From Faecalibacterium sp. An121 (GTDB lineage: Bacteria > Bacillota > Clostridia > Oscillospirales > Ruminococcaceae): 64,000 nucleotides of DNA. Position 1 is the stretch's first letter, and every line of letters begins with the position of its first letter. The stretch lies in the NCBI RefSeq assembly GCF_002160915.1, contig NZ_NFLM01000014.1:1-64000 (forward strand), in the 5' to 3' direction. Positions 42,752 through 51,424 of the stretch are shown piece after piece. A model generated the notes under the pieces. That model was not told where the DNA came from. It searched no databases and saw nothing but the letters and a program-made list of their open reading frames with translations. The position numbers were made by a program, and so were the translations under genes.

Positions 42752-43233
42752 CGTGCGTCCCTCTCTTTGTGCTTCTTGGTCTTGACCTTGGGTGCGGCCT
42801 CTTTGGCCTGCTTTATTTGAGCGGCTACCGACTTTTGGGGCCGGGCCGCCTCCTTCATCTGCTCCAAAAAGCCCGGCAGCTCCTTGAAGCCGATCCTGTC
42901 CACATAGAACGCTCCGGCCTGACCTTCGCGGTTCAGCACGACCACATCGCTGACCGAAAGGCTGTGCCCCCTAAAATCCGGCGGACGCTTCAAATTGAAC
43001 GTGAGGTACAGTTCTTCCAATGCCTCCGCGTTGCTCATGCCGTAAAAGTACGCCGGGGTATTGGCAAAGTAAACGGCCTCGTAGTGGTCGAGGTTCGGTG
43101 CGCTGCCCATCTGTTCCAGACGGGCAAAGGGTTCAAACCGCACATCTGCTGTTTCCGGCCCGTCTTTGAGCTGCAAAATCAGGTAAACGTTGTTTTCGGC
43201 GGCGAAAAACCGCTCCAAAACATCCTGCATCAT
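42748..43233 (-). CDS. Polyvalent-type accessory protein (LPD/YodL-like)
   Basis: 161 residues: YLILQLKDGPETADVRFEPF, LDHYEAVYFANTPAYFYGMS, EELYLTFNLKRPPDFRGHSL and SVSDVVVLNREGQAGAFYVD, RIGFKELPGF. The SVSDVV...FYVD.IGF pattern recurs in large-polyvalent-protein associated domains of conjugative elements. The tail is Lys-rich. Overlaps topB by 4 bp. Function unknown. Confidence 0.7.
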   Translation of the reverse strand: MMQDVLERFFAAENNVYLILQLKDGPETADVRFEPFARLEQMGSAPNLDHYEAVYFANTPAYFYGMSNAEALEELYLTFNLKRPPDFRGHSLSVSDVVVLNREGQAGAFYVDRIGFKELPGFLEQMKEAARPQKSVAAQIKQAKEAAPKVKTKKHKERDAR

Positions 43234-45317
43234 CGTGCACCTCCGTTCTCAAATTCCAGGCTGAACTTGGCCCGGCCGTCGGCCTCGGTGGTCATCAGGA
43301 CGGAGGCGTTGTAGGTCTTGCCGGTGCGCTGGCTCTTGCAGTCCTTGAGCCGGGCGCGGCCGTCCCGCAGAAGCTTGTCCACCACCTGCCGGGTGGGCCG
43401 CTTGCCGAGGCGTGCAAAGAAGGCATTGTCCTTCCAGATCACAAAGCGACACTCGCGACTGGCACAGAAAAAGCCCTTTTCCCGCTCAGCCACCTCCGAG
43501 CCACAGTGAGGGCAGGCGCCCACCACCGGCGCTCCGTTGGCGGCTTTGGCAGGAGCGTTGGGGGTACTGGCGTACTGATTCACAAGCGTTTTCATCATAG
43601 ATTCGATTTCCTCCATAAACTGTTCGGGCACATACTGGCCCTTCTCGATTTGTGTGAGCTTCGTTTCCCATTCAGCGGTCATAGCCGGAGATTTGAGCTG
43701 TTCGGGCATGGCCGCAATGAGGCCGCAGCCCTTTTCAGTGGGGATCAGGTGCTTGGTTTTACCGCCACCCTCCCGAGAGAGAAAGCCTTTCTGCACCAGC
43801 TTCTCAATGGTGGCCGCCCGGGTGGCAGGCGTCCCGATACCCCGGCGTTCGACTTCTTCCCGCATATCTTCTTTCCCAACAGTCTCCATCGCCGCCAGTA
43901 AGGTGTCCTCGGTGAAATGCTTGGGCGGGGTGGTGCGGCCTTCTTTCAACTGGGCGTCCAGGATAGGAAGCGTTTCCTTGTCCTGCACTTCTGTCAGAAC
44001 ACCCAAATTCTCGTTGCCTTTTTCAGTGGTATCGCCAAGAATGGCCCTCTCCACAGCCTTCCAGCCCTCGTCCAGAACCGTCTTGCCTTTGGCTGTGAAG
44101 GTCTGTCCGGCACACTCGAACTGCACGGTGGTTTCAGCATAGCGGTAGGGTTCGCCCACGGCGGCCATCAATCGGGCGGCGATCAGGCGGAGAATACTGA
44201 CCTCGCCAGCAGGCAAAGAAGAAAGGTCAGCCCCGGCCACGCTCTGCGTCGGCAGAATGGCATGGTGGTCGCTGACCTTTTGGTTGTGGATGACTTGCTT
44301 TCCGTGGACCGGAACCGCACCCCGAAAACCAAACGCTGCCGCCGTGTCCATGACCAGGCCGGGCAGGCCCGCCGCCATGTCCTCGGTGAGGTAGCGACTG
44401 TCGGTGCGGGGATAGGTGACGAGCTTTTTCTCGTAGAGCGACTGGGTGTAATCGAGGGTCTGCTGGGCCGAATAGCCCAGCAGCCGGTTGGCATCCCGCT
44501 GGAGGGTGGTCAGGTCGTAGAGGGCCGGCGGGCGCTCGGATTTTTCCTTGCGCTCGCTCTTTTGCACAAGGGCCTGGCTGCTTTTCCGGCATTTTGCCAG
44601 AAGAGCTTCGGCCTGGGTCTTGTCTTTGAATCGTTCACTGGACGCCATATAACCCTCCATCTGTAAAAATATTGTATAAAAGGGTTCAGGGTGGAAGGCA
44701 GCGATAGCCGCTTCCCGCTCCACCGTCATGGCAAGCGTTGGAGTCATGACCCGGCCCACGTTGAGGGTGACGCCGTGCAGGCATGAAAAAAGCCGGGTCG
44801 CGTTGATGCCGACCAACCAGTCGGCGCGCTCCCGGCAAAGGGCTGCTTTGTACAGCGAATCGTATTCAGTTGAGGGCTTGAGATTTGCGAACCCCTCCCG
44901 GATGGCGGCGTCCTCCATGCTGCTGATCCAGAGGCGGGAGACCGGCTTGCGGCAGTTACACTGGTGATAGACCAGGCGAAAGATCAGCTCGCCCTCCCGT
45001 CCGGCGTCGGTAGCGCAGACGATGCGGTCCACATCTGCCCGGTGCATGAGCTTGCGCAAAACGTCAAACTGCTTTTTGGTGGAACTGCTCACAAGATACT
45101 GCCACCTTTCAGGCAGAATAGGCAGGTCGGCGCGGTCCCAGCGTTCAAAGCGCGGGTCATACGCCCCGGGCGGGGCCAGCTCCACCAGGTGTCCCACACA
45201 CCAGCTGATAAAGTAGCCGCCGCCTTCCAGATAGCCGTCGCGGCGGGTGGTGGCACCCAGGACCTTCGAGATGGTGCGGGCGACAGAGGGCTTCTCGGTA
45301 ACGATCAGGTTATGCAA
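43230..45317 (-). CDS. topB: DNA topoisomerase III (type IA) of the element
   Basis: 695 residues. TOPRIM domain: LIVTEKPSVARTISKVLG at the N-terminus and CATDAGREGELIFRLVYH; the catalytic tyrosine is in LVTYPRTDSRYL (~300); the C-terminal zinc ribbon is ACPHCGSEVAEREKGFFCAS. It relaxes or decatenates DNA during transfer. Starts with TTG at 45317, 8 nt after AAGGAG; the longer frame to 45473 runs into repeated DNA and is rejected. Its leader is duplicated 2 kb upstream. Confidence 0.9.
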   Translation of the reverse strand: MHNLIVTEKPSVARTISKVLGATTRRDGYLEGGGYFISWCVGHLVELAPPGAYDPRFERWDRADLPILPERWQYLVSSSTKKQFDVLRKLMHRADVDRIVCATDAGREGELIFRLVYHQCNCRKPVSRLWISSMEDAAIREGFANLKPSTEYDSLYKAALCRERADWLVGINATRLFSCLHGVTLNVGRVMTPTLAMTVEREAAIAAFHPEPFYTIFLQMEGYMASSERFKDKTQAEALLAKCRKSSQALVQKSERKEKSERPPALYDLTTLQRDANRLLGYSAQQTLDYTQSLYEKKLVTYPRTDSRYLTEDMAAGLPGLVMDTAAAFGFRGAVPVHGKQVIHNQKVSDHHAILPTQSVAGADLSSLPAGEVSILRLIAARLMAAVGEPYRYAETTVQFECAGQTFTAKGKTVLDEGWKAVERAILGDTTEKGNENLGVLTEVQDKETLPILDAQLKEGRTTPPKHFTEDTLLAAMETVGKEDMREEVERRGIGTPATRAATIEKLVQKGFLSREGGGKTKHLIPTEKGCGLIAAMPEQLKSPAMTAEWETKLTQIEKGQYVPEQFMEEIESMMKTLVNQYASTPNAPAKAANGAPVVGACPHCGSEVAEREKGFFCASRECRFVIWKDNAFFARLGKRPTRQVVDKLLRDGRARLKDCKSQRTGKTYNASVLMTTEADGRAKFSLEFENGGAR

Positions 45318-45339
45318 AGTATCGGCTCCTTTCTGTTTT

Positions 45340-45373
45340 GAAAATAAAAACAGCCCTGCAATCGCAAGGCTGT
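45340..45373 (-). terminator. Terminator after the LMW-PTP gene (in repeat copy 1)
   Basis: ACAGCCCTGC (45350-45359) and GCAAGGCTGT (45364-45373) form a near-perfect stem; on the minus strand TTTTTATTTTC follows. It lies between the phosphatase gene and the topB ribosome site, inside the 76-bp repeat. Confidence 0.8.
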
Positions 45374-45384
45374 AAAAATGTTTG

Positions 45385-45843
45385 TTAAAGCTGTTCCAGC
45401 AGGGCTTTGCATCCTTCATAGATGTCACGGTAGGCAATGTCAAAGCGGTCGCTGTACCAGGGGTCCGCCACATCTCCGCCCCGTTCGGTATAATCCAGCA
45501 GTTTGTGGACCTTATGTTCGGGGTCCGACCCCAGAATACGCATCATATTGCGGATGTTATTTTCATCCATCCCGATCAGGTAGTCATACCGCTCATAGTC
45601 GCTTTTTTGCAGTTGTACCGCACGTCTGTCCGGACAGGCAATGCCGTGTTTCAGCAGTTCTTCCTTGGCAGGCGGGTAGACTGGGTTGCCAATGCCATTC
45701 CATATTTCTTCCCGGCTGGTCGCACAGGAAGCAATTTCAAATTCTTCTGCCCGGCCCGCTTTTTGAACCAGGTCTTTCAGGATAAACTCGGCCATCGGAC
45801 TTCTGCAAATGTTGCCGTGGCAGACAAAGAGCACTCGAATCAT
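45385..45843 (-). CDS. Low-molecular-weight protein tyrosine phosphatase
   Basis: 152 residues with the phosphate loop VCHGNICRSPMAE (Cys9, Arg15) and the general acid in VADPWYSDRFDIAYRD (~Asp125). Canonical cytosolic LMW-PTP. In many bacteria such enzymes act on tyrosine kinases of the capsule type. Here it is cargo of a conjugative element, between copies of the topB leader, with a terminator right after it. A link to the CpsD kinase 22 kb away is only a hypothesis. Confidence 0.92.
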   Translation of the reverse strand: MIRVLFVCHGNICRSPMAEFILKDLVQKAGRAEEFEIASCATSREEIWNGIGNPVYPPAKEELLKHGIACPDRRAVQLQKSDYERYDYLIGMDENNIRNMMRILGSDPEHKVHKLLDYTERGGDVADPWYSDRFDIAYRDIYEGCKALLEQL

Positions 45844-45859
45844 AGCATTTTCTCCACGT

Positions 45860-47068
45860 TCACTCCAGCATCCACTTCAGAACATTTCGTTTCTGGATGC
45901 CTTCGTAGTTCATCTCGCCGAAGGCTTCGTCCATCGTCAGCAGATACTTGGGGTAGTTGTCCCGGATCTGTCGCAGCGGGGCCAGCTCCCGCGCCAGGAC
46001 CTGCTCGTCCAGAGTGGTCTGCGCCACCTGATAGTAGACAGGTGCGCCGTCCCGGATGGCGACGAAGTCCACCTCGCTGTCGGTTCCATACTGGCTCACA
46101 TAGACCTCCGGGTAGCGGCGCTTCAGCTCCAGATACACGACGTTTTCAAGGATATGCCCGATGTCGCTGTCCTGGCTGCGCACCAACAGGCTGCGCAGCG
46201 CCACGTCGCAGACGTAGTATTTGCTCATGGATGCCAGCAGTCTTTTCCCCTTGATGTTGTAGCGGCGCGCCTCATAAAACAGCAGGCTGTCGGTCAGGCC
46301 GCGCAGATAGCGGTCCACCGTCTTGGGGTCGATCTTCCGTCCCTGCGAGGTCATGGTATTGGCGATGGTGGTAGGGGAAGTCCGGTTGCCGATGTTGTGC
46401 ATTGTAAAACGTGTAATGGCTTCCAGCATATTGACGTCCGCCACGTTCAGCCGCTTGACAATATCATTGAGCAGAATGGTGTTGTAGATGCCGCGCATAT
46501 ACTCGCGGGCTTCCTGCTCCCCGTAGCCGTACCGCAGCACATAAGGGAAAGAGCCACTGCGGATGTACCGCTCAAATTTTTCGTTCAGAGAGGCCCCGTC
46601 ATCGGCAAGACCGGCGCAGAACTCCTTGAAAGAGAGCGGCATCATAGACAGCTCGACGTAGCGGCCGGTCAGCAAGGTGGCCAACTCGCCGGACAGGAAA
46701 TAACCATTGGAGCCGGTGAGATAGAGATCACAGTTTTCCCGCAGAAAGAGGCTGTCCACTGCTTTTTCATAGCCTTCGACGTGCTGGATCTCGTCCAGAA
46801 AAATATAATTCATCCGGTCAGGCAACAGCCGCGCCTTGACATACTGGTAGAGCGCTTTGTAGTCGGTCAGGTCTTCAAAGTCAAGGTCCTCAAAATTGAT
46901 GGCGATGATCTGCTGCGGCTCGACGCCCTGCGCCCGTAGGTAGTCCTGGTAGATGGCAAACAGGGTGGATTTGCCGCAGCGGCGCACCCCTGTCACCACC
47001 TTGATGATCTGCCGGTCTTTCCACTTGACCAGCCAATCCAGATCGTTTTTCCGTTCCAAACGCTGCAT
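45860..47068 (-). CDS. AAA+ ATPase with DUF4143 domain (first copy)
   Basis: 402 residues. Walker A VTGVRRCGKSTLFAIYQDYL near residue 25, Walker B NYIFLDEIQHVEGYEKAV, LYLTGSNGYFLSGELATLLT (sensor), and a C-terminal DUF4143 nuclease-like fold (LENVVYLELKRRYPEVYVSQ, SEVDFVAIRDG). The E-x-DF-V end resembles PD-(D/E)xK nucleases. Function in bacteria is not established. ATG at 47068 follows GGGAGGGCTGAAC. It is 16 bp upstream of the LMW-PTP gene, so they may form one cargo unit. Confidence 0.85.
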   Translation of the reverse strand: MQRLERKNDLDWLVKWKDRQIIKVVTGVRRCGKSTLFAIYQDYLRAQGVEPQQIIAINFEDLDFEDLTDYKALYQYVKARLLPDRMNYIFLDEIQHVEGYEKAVDSLFLRENCDLYLTGSNGYFLSGELATLLTGRYVELSMMPLSFKEFCAGLADDGASLNEKFERYIRSGSFPYVLRYGYGEQEAREYMRGIYNTILLNDIVKRLNVADVNMLEAITRFTMHNIGNRTSPTTIANTMTSQGRKIDPKTVDRYLRGLTDSLLFYEARRYNIKGKRLLASMSKYYVCDVALRSLLVRSQDSDIGHILENVVYLELKRRYPEVYVSQYGTDSEVDFVAIRDGAPVYYQVAQTTLDEQVLARELAPLRQIRDNYPKYLLTMDEAFGEMNYEGIQKRNVLKWMLE

Positions 47069-47201
47069 GTTCAGCCCTCCCCTCATATTGAGTATACTCC
47101 GTTTTTTACTCACATGCAACACTAGAACGGATTTCATTCCTTTTTGTAAAAATTAAGGGTGGCCCCCGCAGCCCCTCTGCTTTCTGTATTCTCCTTATAG
47201 C

Positions 47202-47288
47202 TTACTGTTCCTCGTACCCATCGCTGCCCTGATACGGCTTCCGCCCGGCATCCTCGTCAGGTTCAGCCTTCGGCTCTTCCACCGGCAG
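47202..47288 (-). pseudogene. 3' fragment of a DUF4366 gene
   Basis: The minus strand reads EEPKAEPDEDAGRKPYQGSD then GYEEQ and stop, matching the end of the intact DUF4366 gene at 48728 (EEPESGPDEDAERKAYQGND, GYEE). Only the last ~28 codons remain. It is joined directly to the second copy of the topB leader, so this spot preserves an old DUF4366-topB junction. Confidence 0.75.
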
Positions 47289-47364
47289 GATCAGGTTATG
47301 CAAAGTATCGGCTCCTTTCTGCTTTGAAAATAAAAACAGCCCTGCATACGCAAGGCTGTAAAAA
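47289..47364 (+). repeat. 76-bp direct repeat, copy 2 (topB leader and terminator)
   Basis: Matches 45303-45378 over 76 bp with about three mismatches (CTGTTTTG/CTGCTTTG; GCAATCGC/GCATACGC). It holds the start of topB (TTATGCAA), its ribosome site and the terminator hairpin ACAGCCCTGC / GCAAGGCTGT. The two copies flank the LMW-PTP and first DUF4143 genes, indicating insertion or tandem duplication at this place. Confidence 0.85.
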
Positions 47365-47374
47365 ATTATTTGGA

Positions 47375-48598
47375 TCAGATCATCCAGACTGGCACGATGA
47401 AGTTCTCCCGGTCCAGAGCACTGAGCTGCGGTTTCATACAGACGATTGCACCAGCACCGCGGGGAACAGAAGCCTTATCCAGAAGCGAAAACACACGGGT
47501 CAATTCCGTGCCGGGAGCAGCCGTCTTTTTGATTTCAATGGGATTCAAAACGCCATCGTATTCCAGAACGATGTCAATTTCCCTCGCATCCTTGTCGCGG
47601 TAATAGTAGAGATATGGTTCTTTGCCGCAGTTGAGATAGGTTTTGGCAATCTCTGAAACCACATAGTTTTCCAGGATCGCGCCGTTCATCGCGCCATACT
47701 CCAATGTCTCGGCACTGCTCCATCGAGTCAGATAACAGACCAGCCCACTATCAAAAAAGTAGAGCTTTGGTGTTTTGACCAGACGCTTCAAGAGGTTGTT
47801 GGAGTAGGGATGCAAATAAAAGACGATCCCTAATGTCTCAAGGATGCCCAGCCAATCCTTGGCCTGCTTCTGATTGATGTCCGCATCTTGAGCAATTTCT
47901 GCAACATTTAGCATCTGGCTGCACCGGGCCGCAACCGCAGTCACAAACCGTATGAACTTTGTGGCATCGATGCTCTCAGACAGCGACCGTACATCCCGTT
48001 CAATATAGGTGCTCAGATAGCTGCTGTAAAAGATTTGGCTGTTGCTGGCTGTGCCGCTGACGATAGCAGGCATTGAGCCACGATAGATGCGTTCAAAAAT
48101 TTCGTGCGTATCTGCCGGCAGACGTCCGGCAGCCCGGCGTTTCAGTGCTTCCAGTTCTACCAAAAATGGTTCCGTCTGCGCTCCGTCAGCCTCGGCCTGA
48201 GACAATGTAGTCATCGAGAGAACGGCGACCCTTCCGGCCAGAGATTCCTGCACGCCACGCATTAGCTTGAAGATTTGGGAACCTGTCAGCCAGAACGCCC
48301 CCGCCTGGTGCTCCCGGTCTACGGCCAACTTAATATAAGGAAACAATTCTGGCGCATACTGTACCTCGTCGATCAGAACGGGCGGCCGGTGGAGCTGCAA
48401 AAATAGTTCCGGGTCTCGTTTGGCCAGATCCCGTTCCGTCAGGTCATCCAGAGAGACATAGCCGCGTCCTGTCCCGTCCATCAATTTTTGGAGCATAGTG
48501 GTTTTTCCCACCTGGCGCGGACCCGTCACTAGAACTACGGGATATTCCTGTGTAACCTCCATCACGACCTTTTCCAAACTCCGGGTGATGTACTTCAT
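47375..48598 (-). CDS. AAA+ ATPase with DUF4143 domain (second copy)
   Basis: 407 residues. Walker A VLVTGPRQVGKTTMLQKLMD near residue 22, Walker B RPPVLIDEVQYAPELFPYIK, AGAFWLTGSQIFKLMRGVQE and the C-terminal DUF4143 (ILENYVVSEIAKTYLNCGKE, AREIDIVLEYDGVLNPIEIK, a PD-(D/E)xK-like E/D/E-x-K end). Belongs to a different subgroup from the first copy (GPRQVGKT rather than GVRRCGKS). ATG at 48598 follows AAAGGAGCTGCGCGC. Ends 11 bp before the repeated terminator. Confidence 0.85.
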   Translation of the reverse strand: MKYITRSLEKVVMEVTQEYPVVLVTGPRQVGKTTMLQKLMDGTGRGYVSLDDLTERDLAKRDPELFLQLHRPPVLIDEVQYAPELFPYIKLAVDREHQAGAFWLTGSQIFKLMRGVQESLAGRVAVLSMTTLSQAEADGAQTEPFLVELEALKRRAAGRLPADTHEIFERIYRGSMPAIVSGTASNSQIFYSSYLSTYIERDVRSLSESIDATKFIRFVTAVAARCSQMLNVAEIAQDADINQKQAKDWLGILETLGIVFYLHPYSNNLLKRLVKTPKLYFFDSGLVCYLTRWSSAETLEYGAMNGAILENYVVSEIAKTYLNCGKEPYLYYYRDKDAREIDIVLEYDGVLNPIEIKKTAAPGTELTRVFSLLDKASVPRGAGAIVCMKPQLSALDRENFIVPVWMI

Positions 48599-48727
48599 AT
48601 GCGCGCAGCTCCTTTCGGCCAAAATCTAATCTGTTTCTATTTTAGCCGAAACCCCATCGAAAAGCAAGCAAATTTTGTCAGCAGGCGGCCCCCGCGGCCA
48701 CCCCCATATATTTCTTTTATTCATGTC

Positions 48728-49432
48728 TTACTCCTCATACCCATCGTTGCCCTGATACGCCTTGCGCTCGGCATCTTCGTCAGGTCCGCTCTCCGGTTCT
48801 TCCTCCGGCAGAACAATCTCCTCCTCGTCCTCCCGGTAATCGGCGTCGGGATCGGGCTTGTTTTCCTCGGCCTCGCGCTGCTTCTCCCGCATTTTCAACC
48901 AGAGGTACGCCCCGCCGCCGGCAATACCGGCCAGCACCAGCAACACCAGCACAAATTTGCCCGCACCATCCTCTTCTTCGGGTTCCAGTTCGGGCAGCGG
49001 TTCGGGTTCCGGGGCGGGAGCCGGTTCCGGTTCAGGTTCGGGGATGTCCTCCTCGTCCATCAGGGCCAGCAGGTCGGCCTCGTCCACCATGTTGAGGAAG
49101 TGGGCCGTCTGGTCGCCGTCGGCGGCCCGGTCGATGATGAGGTAAAAATAGGCCCCCGATTTGCTTACCAGGGTGATGAACTGCTGGGCTGTCCCGTCCG
49201 AAAAGGTGGTCTGGTAGTCATCCACCACCGCCAGGTTGCCCTCGGGGGTCAGGGGACCGACGTCCTGCTCAGTTACCGTGACAGGTTCTTCCTCTGTCTC
49301 AAAAATGGACGGAGCTTTAACTTCCTCGCCAGTTTCTTCTCCGCCGTAAGCAAAGGCCGGGGTAGCCATGCAGCCCATCAGGAAGGTCAGCGACAAGGCT
49401 ATGCAGGTCAATTTATTCAGAAATTTTCTCAC
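48728..49432 (-). CDS. DUF4366 (CD1107-like) membrane protein
   Basis: 234 residues. Starts with GTG after GGAGGAACC. Signal peptide KLTCIALSLTFLMGCMATPA, possibly a lipobox (LMGC); conserved domain (LVSKSGAYFYLIIDRAADGD, TAHFLNMVDEADLLALMDEE); a Pro-Glu repeat linker; one transmembrane segment (FVLVLLVLAGIAGGGAYLWL); acidic tail. A standard surface protein of these conjugation modules, of unknown task. Confidence 0.85.
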   Translation of the reverse strand: MRKFLNKLTCIALSLTFLMGCMATPAFAYGGEETGEEVKAPSIFETEEEPVTVTEQDVGPLTPEGNLAVVDDYQTTFSDGTAQQFITLVSKSGAYFYLIIDRAADGDQTAHFLNMVDEADLLALMDEEDIPEPEPEPAPAPEPEPLPELEPEEEDGAGKFVLVLLVLAGIAGGGAYLWLKMREKQREAEENKPDPDADYREDEEEIVLPEEEPESGPDEDAERKAYQGNDGYEE

Positions 49433-49685
49433 ACGGTTCCTCCTCGTTCATGTTGGCCCCGACGGCCGCCAACGCGGCGGGGTTCGGGGTGGTGTGGGCG
49501 TTCTGCTGCAGCAGGGCGGCCAGCTGTTCAGGGGTGAGGTTTGCCACCCGCACCATCTCGGCCACCTCCACCTTTTCCGCCTCCGCGATGCGCCGTTCCA
49601 GCAGTTCGATGCGATTGTTCAGCTGGATGCGCCGCTCCCTGGCCCGTGCCAGATCGGCCCGCAGTTTGTCCAGTTTTTCGCTCAT
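49413..49685 (-). CDS. DUF4315 coiled-coil protein
   Basis: 90 residues: EKLDKLRADLARARERRIQL and RIELLERRIAEAEKVEVAEM form a coiled coil; LTPEQLAALLQQ follows. Matches DUF4315, always found between the NlpC/P60 and DUF4366 genes in these elements. ATG at 49685 follows GGAGGTGCACA. Overlaps the DUF4366 gene by 20 bp. Confidence 0.85.
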   Translation of the reverse strand: MSEKLDKLRADLARARERRIQLNNRIELLERRIAEAEKVEVAEMVRVANLTPEQLAALLQQNAHTTPNPAALAAVGANMNEEEPCEKISE

Positions 49686-49699
49686 TGTGCACCTCCGTT

Positions 49700-51424
49700 T
49701 CACTTGGGAATCCTGCCAAAACCCAGCAGGTGTTTGTCCCAATAACTTGAGTGGATATTCGAATATTTGATGGGGTCTCCCGCCGAAATCATCATGCCGT
49801 CGCCCACATACAGCCCTACATGGCTCGCGCCGGGGGTGTCGTAGGTGCCCTGGAAAAAGACCAGATCGCCAGGCTTTGCCTCGTGTTCCGACACTTTGGC
49901 AGATTGCTGCCACAGGCCGTTGGCTGTGGTGCGGCCCACGTCCCAGCCGGACTGATTGAGCACCCAGCAGACGTACCCGGAGCAGTCAAAGCCCGTTTCC
50001 GGGGACGAACCACCCCAGACATAAGGGGTACCCAGATACTTTTCGGCTTCCTCCAGCATGGCGGCAAACTCCGGGTCGCTGAGCGCTTCTGCCGGCACCT
50101 CGTAGTCGATGCCCACCTCGCCGGAGCCGTCCGAACCATACCCCACCGACACCCCGCCGAACAGCTCGGGGCGGTTGCCCTGAGTCTCCTGCAAGATGTC
50201 GTAGCGGTCCAGATCGTCCCCCGAGAGCATCCCGCGGGCCACGCTGTCGATCCCGAAATTCAGCAGGGTGATGTTCAAAATCCGCCACTCATACTGCACC
50301 TCCACCTCATAGGTGTAGGTGTCGCCGGTGGTTGGGTCGGTGCCGGTGCGGGTCTCGGTCCGGGTGCGTATCTCGATGGTCTCGGTCAAGATGATCTCAT
50401 ACTGGGCGTCAAAAATAGACTGCATGGTGCCCTGCACCTCGCCGCGGGTGTAGGCTTCGTGGATGGCCGTCAGCACCGCGGCCAGTTGGTGAGGGTCGTG
50501 GGTGATGGGGTCCAAATCCCAGGTATACTCGTCGTAGTCCGGGTAGCTGGAGGGGATAGCGGCAATTTCCGCCCGCAGGGCTTCTTCCAGGGCCTGGTAG
50601 TCGGCCTCTGCGCCCAGAATGTCCTCGTCCTCGGCGGTGTAGGATGTGGTCCAGACCGTGCCCATCCCGCCCGGAAAGAACACCGAGCAGGAGGTGATGA
50701 AGCAAAAGATCACCATAATCAGCAGTACCAGCACGCCGCCCATCAGGATCATGTGGGCGTGGGTAGAGGCAAACTGCGCCGCTTTGGCCGCGGCGGCCTT
50801 GGCCTTCTTGGTGGCGGCGCTGCGGGCGGTGTTGGCCGCGCTGCCGCTCATCTTGCTTCCGGTTTTTCTGGCGTAATAGCTGGCCTTGATCTGCTGCCGC
50901 TGCTTCCACCGGGAGATGAGGTTGGATGTGGGCTGTTCGGCTTGTTTCTTCCGATGCAACGCTTGGATGTTGGCTTTATCGGCGGCTTTGTCCAGCCTTT
51001 CAGCCTTCTTGTAGGCTTTCAGTTTCCTGCTGTACTTGCCGTTTTTCAGCTTTTTGGCCGCGCCCTCAGCCAGGCGTTCCCCCTCGTGGGCGGCCTGCAC
51101 ACCGGCGTTTTCATCCTGATTCTGCTTGTCCACCTGGCGGTGTGCTTCGCCGCCCAGCAGCGCCTCTGCGCCCGGCTTGCGGCGCTTGGGTTTGGCGATC
51201 TCCTCACTGAATTCTGCCTTGCCAAAGCGGAGCTGGGCGCTCCGCTCTTTGGCCTTGTCGGCGTCCATCTTGAGGCCCCGCTTGGGCGGGGCGCGGGTGG
51301 AAAGTTTCGCCTTGGCCTTGTCGGCCCGGTCGGCGGCACGGGCCGCCTTCTTGGCCGCGCGGCGGACGTTCGGGTTTGCCAGTTCCTCCTCGGTGAAGGT
51401 CAGGCGGGTGGTTTTCCGCTTCAT
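49700..51424 (-). CDS. Peptidoglycan hydrolase of the transfer system (NlpC/P60, CD1108-like)
   Basis: 574 residues. A long Lys/Arg-rich cytosolic part, a transmembrane segment (MILMGGVLVLLIMVIFCFIT ~residue 220), a lysozyme-like region (VLTAIHEAYTRGEVQGTMQS), and a C-terminal NlpC/P60 domain: YLGTPYVWGGSSPETGFDCS (catalytic Cys ~478) and PGASHVGLYVGDGMMISAGD (His ~533). It opens the wall for the secretion channel, like VirB1. Overlaps virB4 by 4 bp. Confidence 0.88.
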   Translation of the reverse strand: MKRKTTRLTFTEEELANPNVRRAAKKAARAADRADKAKAKLSTRAPPKRGLKMDADKAKERSAQLRFGKAEFSEEIAKPKRRKPGAEALLGGEAHRQVDKQNQDENAGVQAAHEGERLAEGAAKKLKNGKYSRKLKAYKKAERLDKAADKANIQALHRKKQAEQPTSNLISRWKQRQQIKASYYARKTGSKMSGSAANTARSAATKKAKAAAAKAAQFASTHAHMILMGGVLVLLIMVIFCFITSCSVFFPGGMGTVWTTSYTAEDEDILGAEADYQALEEALRAEIAAIPSSYPDYDEYTWDLDPITHDPHQLAAVLTAIHEAYTRGEVQGTMQSIFDAQYEIILTETIEIRTRTETRTGTDPTTGDTYTYEVEVQYEWRILNITLLNFGIDSVARGMLSGDDLDRYDILQETQGNRPELFGGVSVGYGSDGSGEVGIDYEVPAEALSDPEFAAMLEEAEKYLGTPYVWGGSSPETGFDCSGYVCWVLNQSGWDVGRTTANGLWQQSAKVSEHEAKPGDLVFFQGTYDTPGASHVGLYVGDGMMISAGDPIKYSNIHSSYWDKHLLGFGRIPK

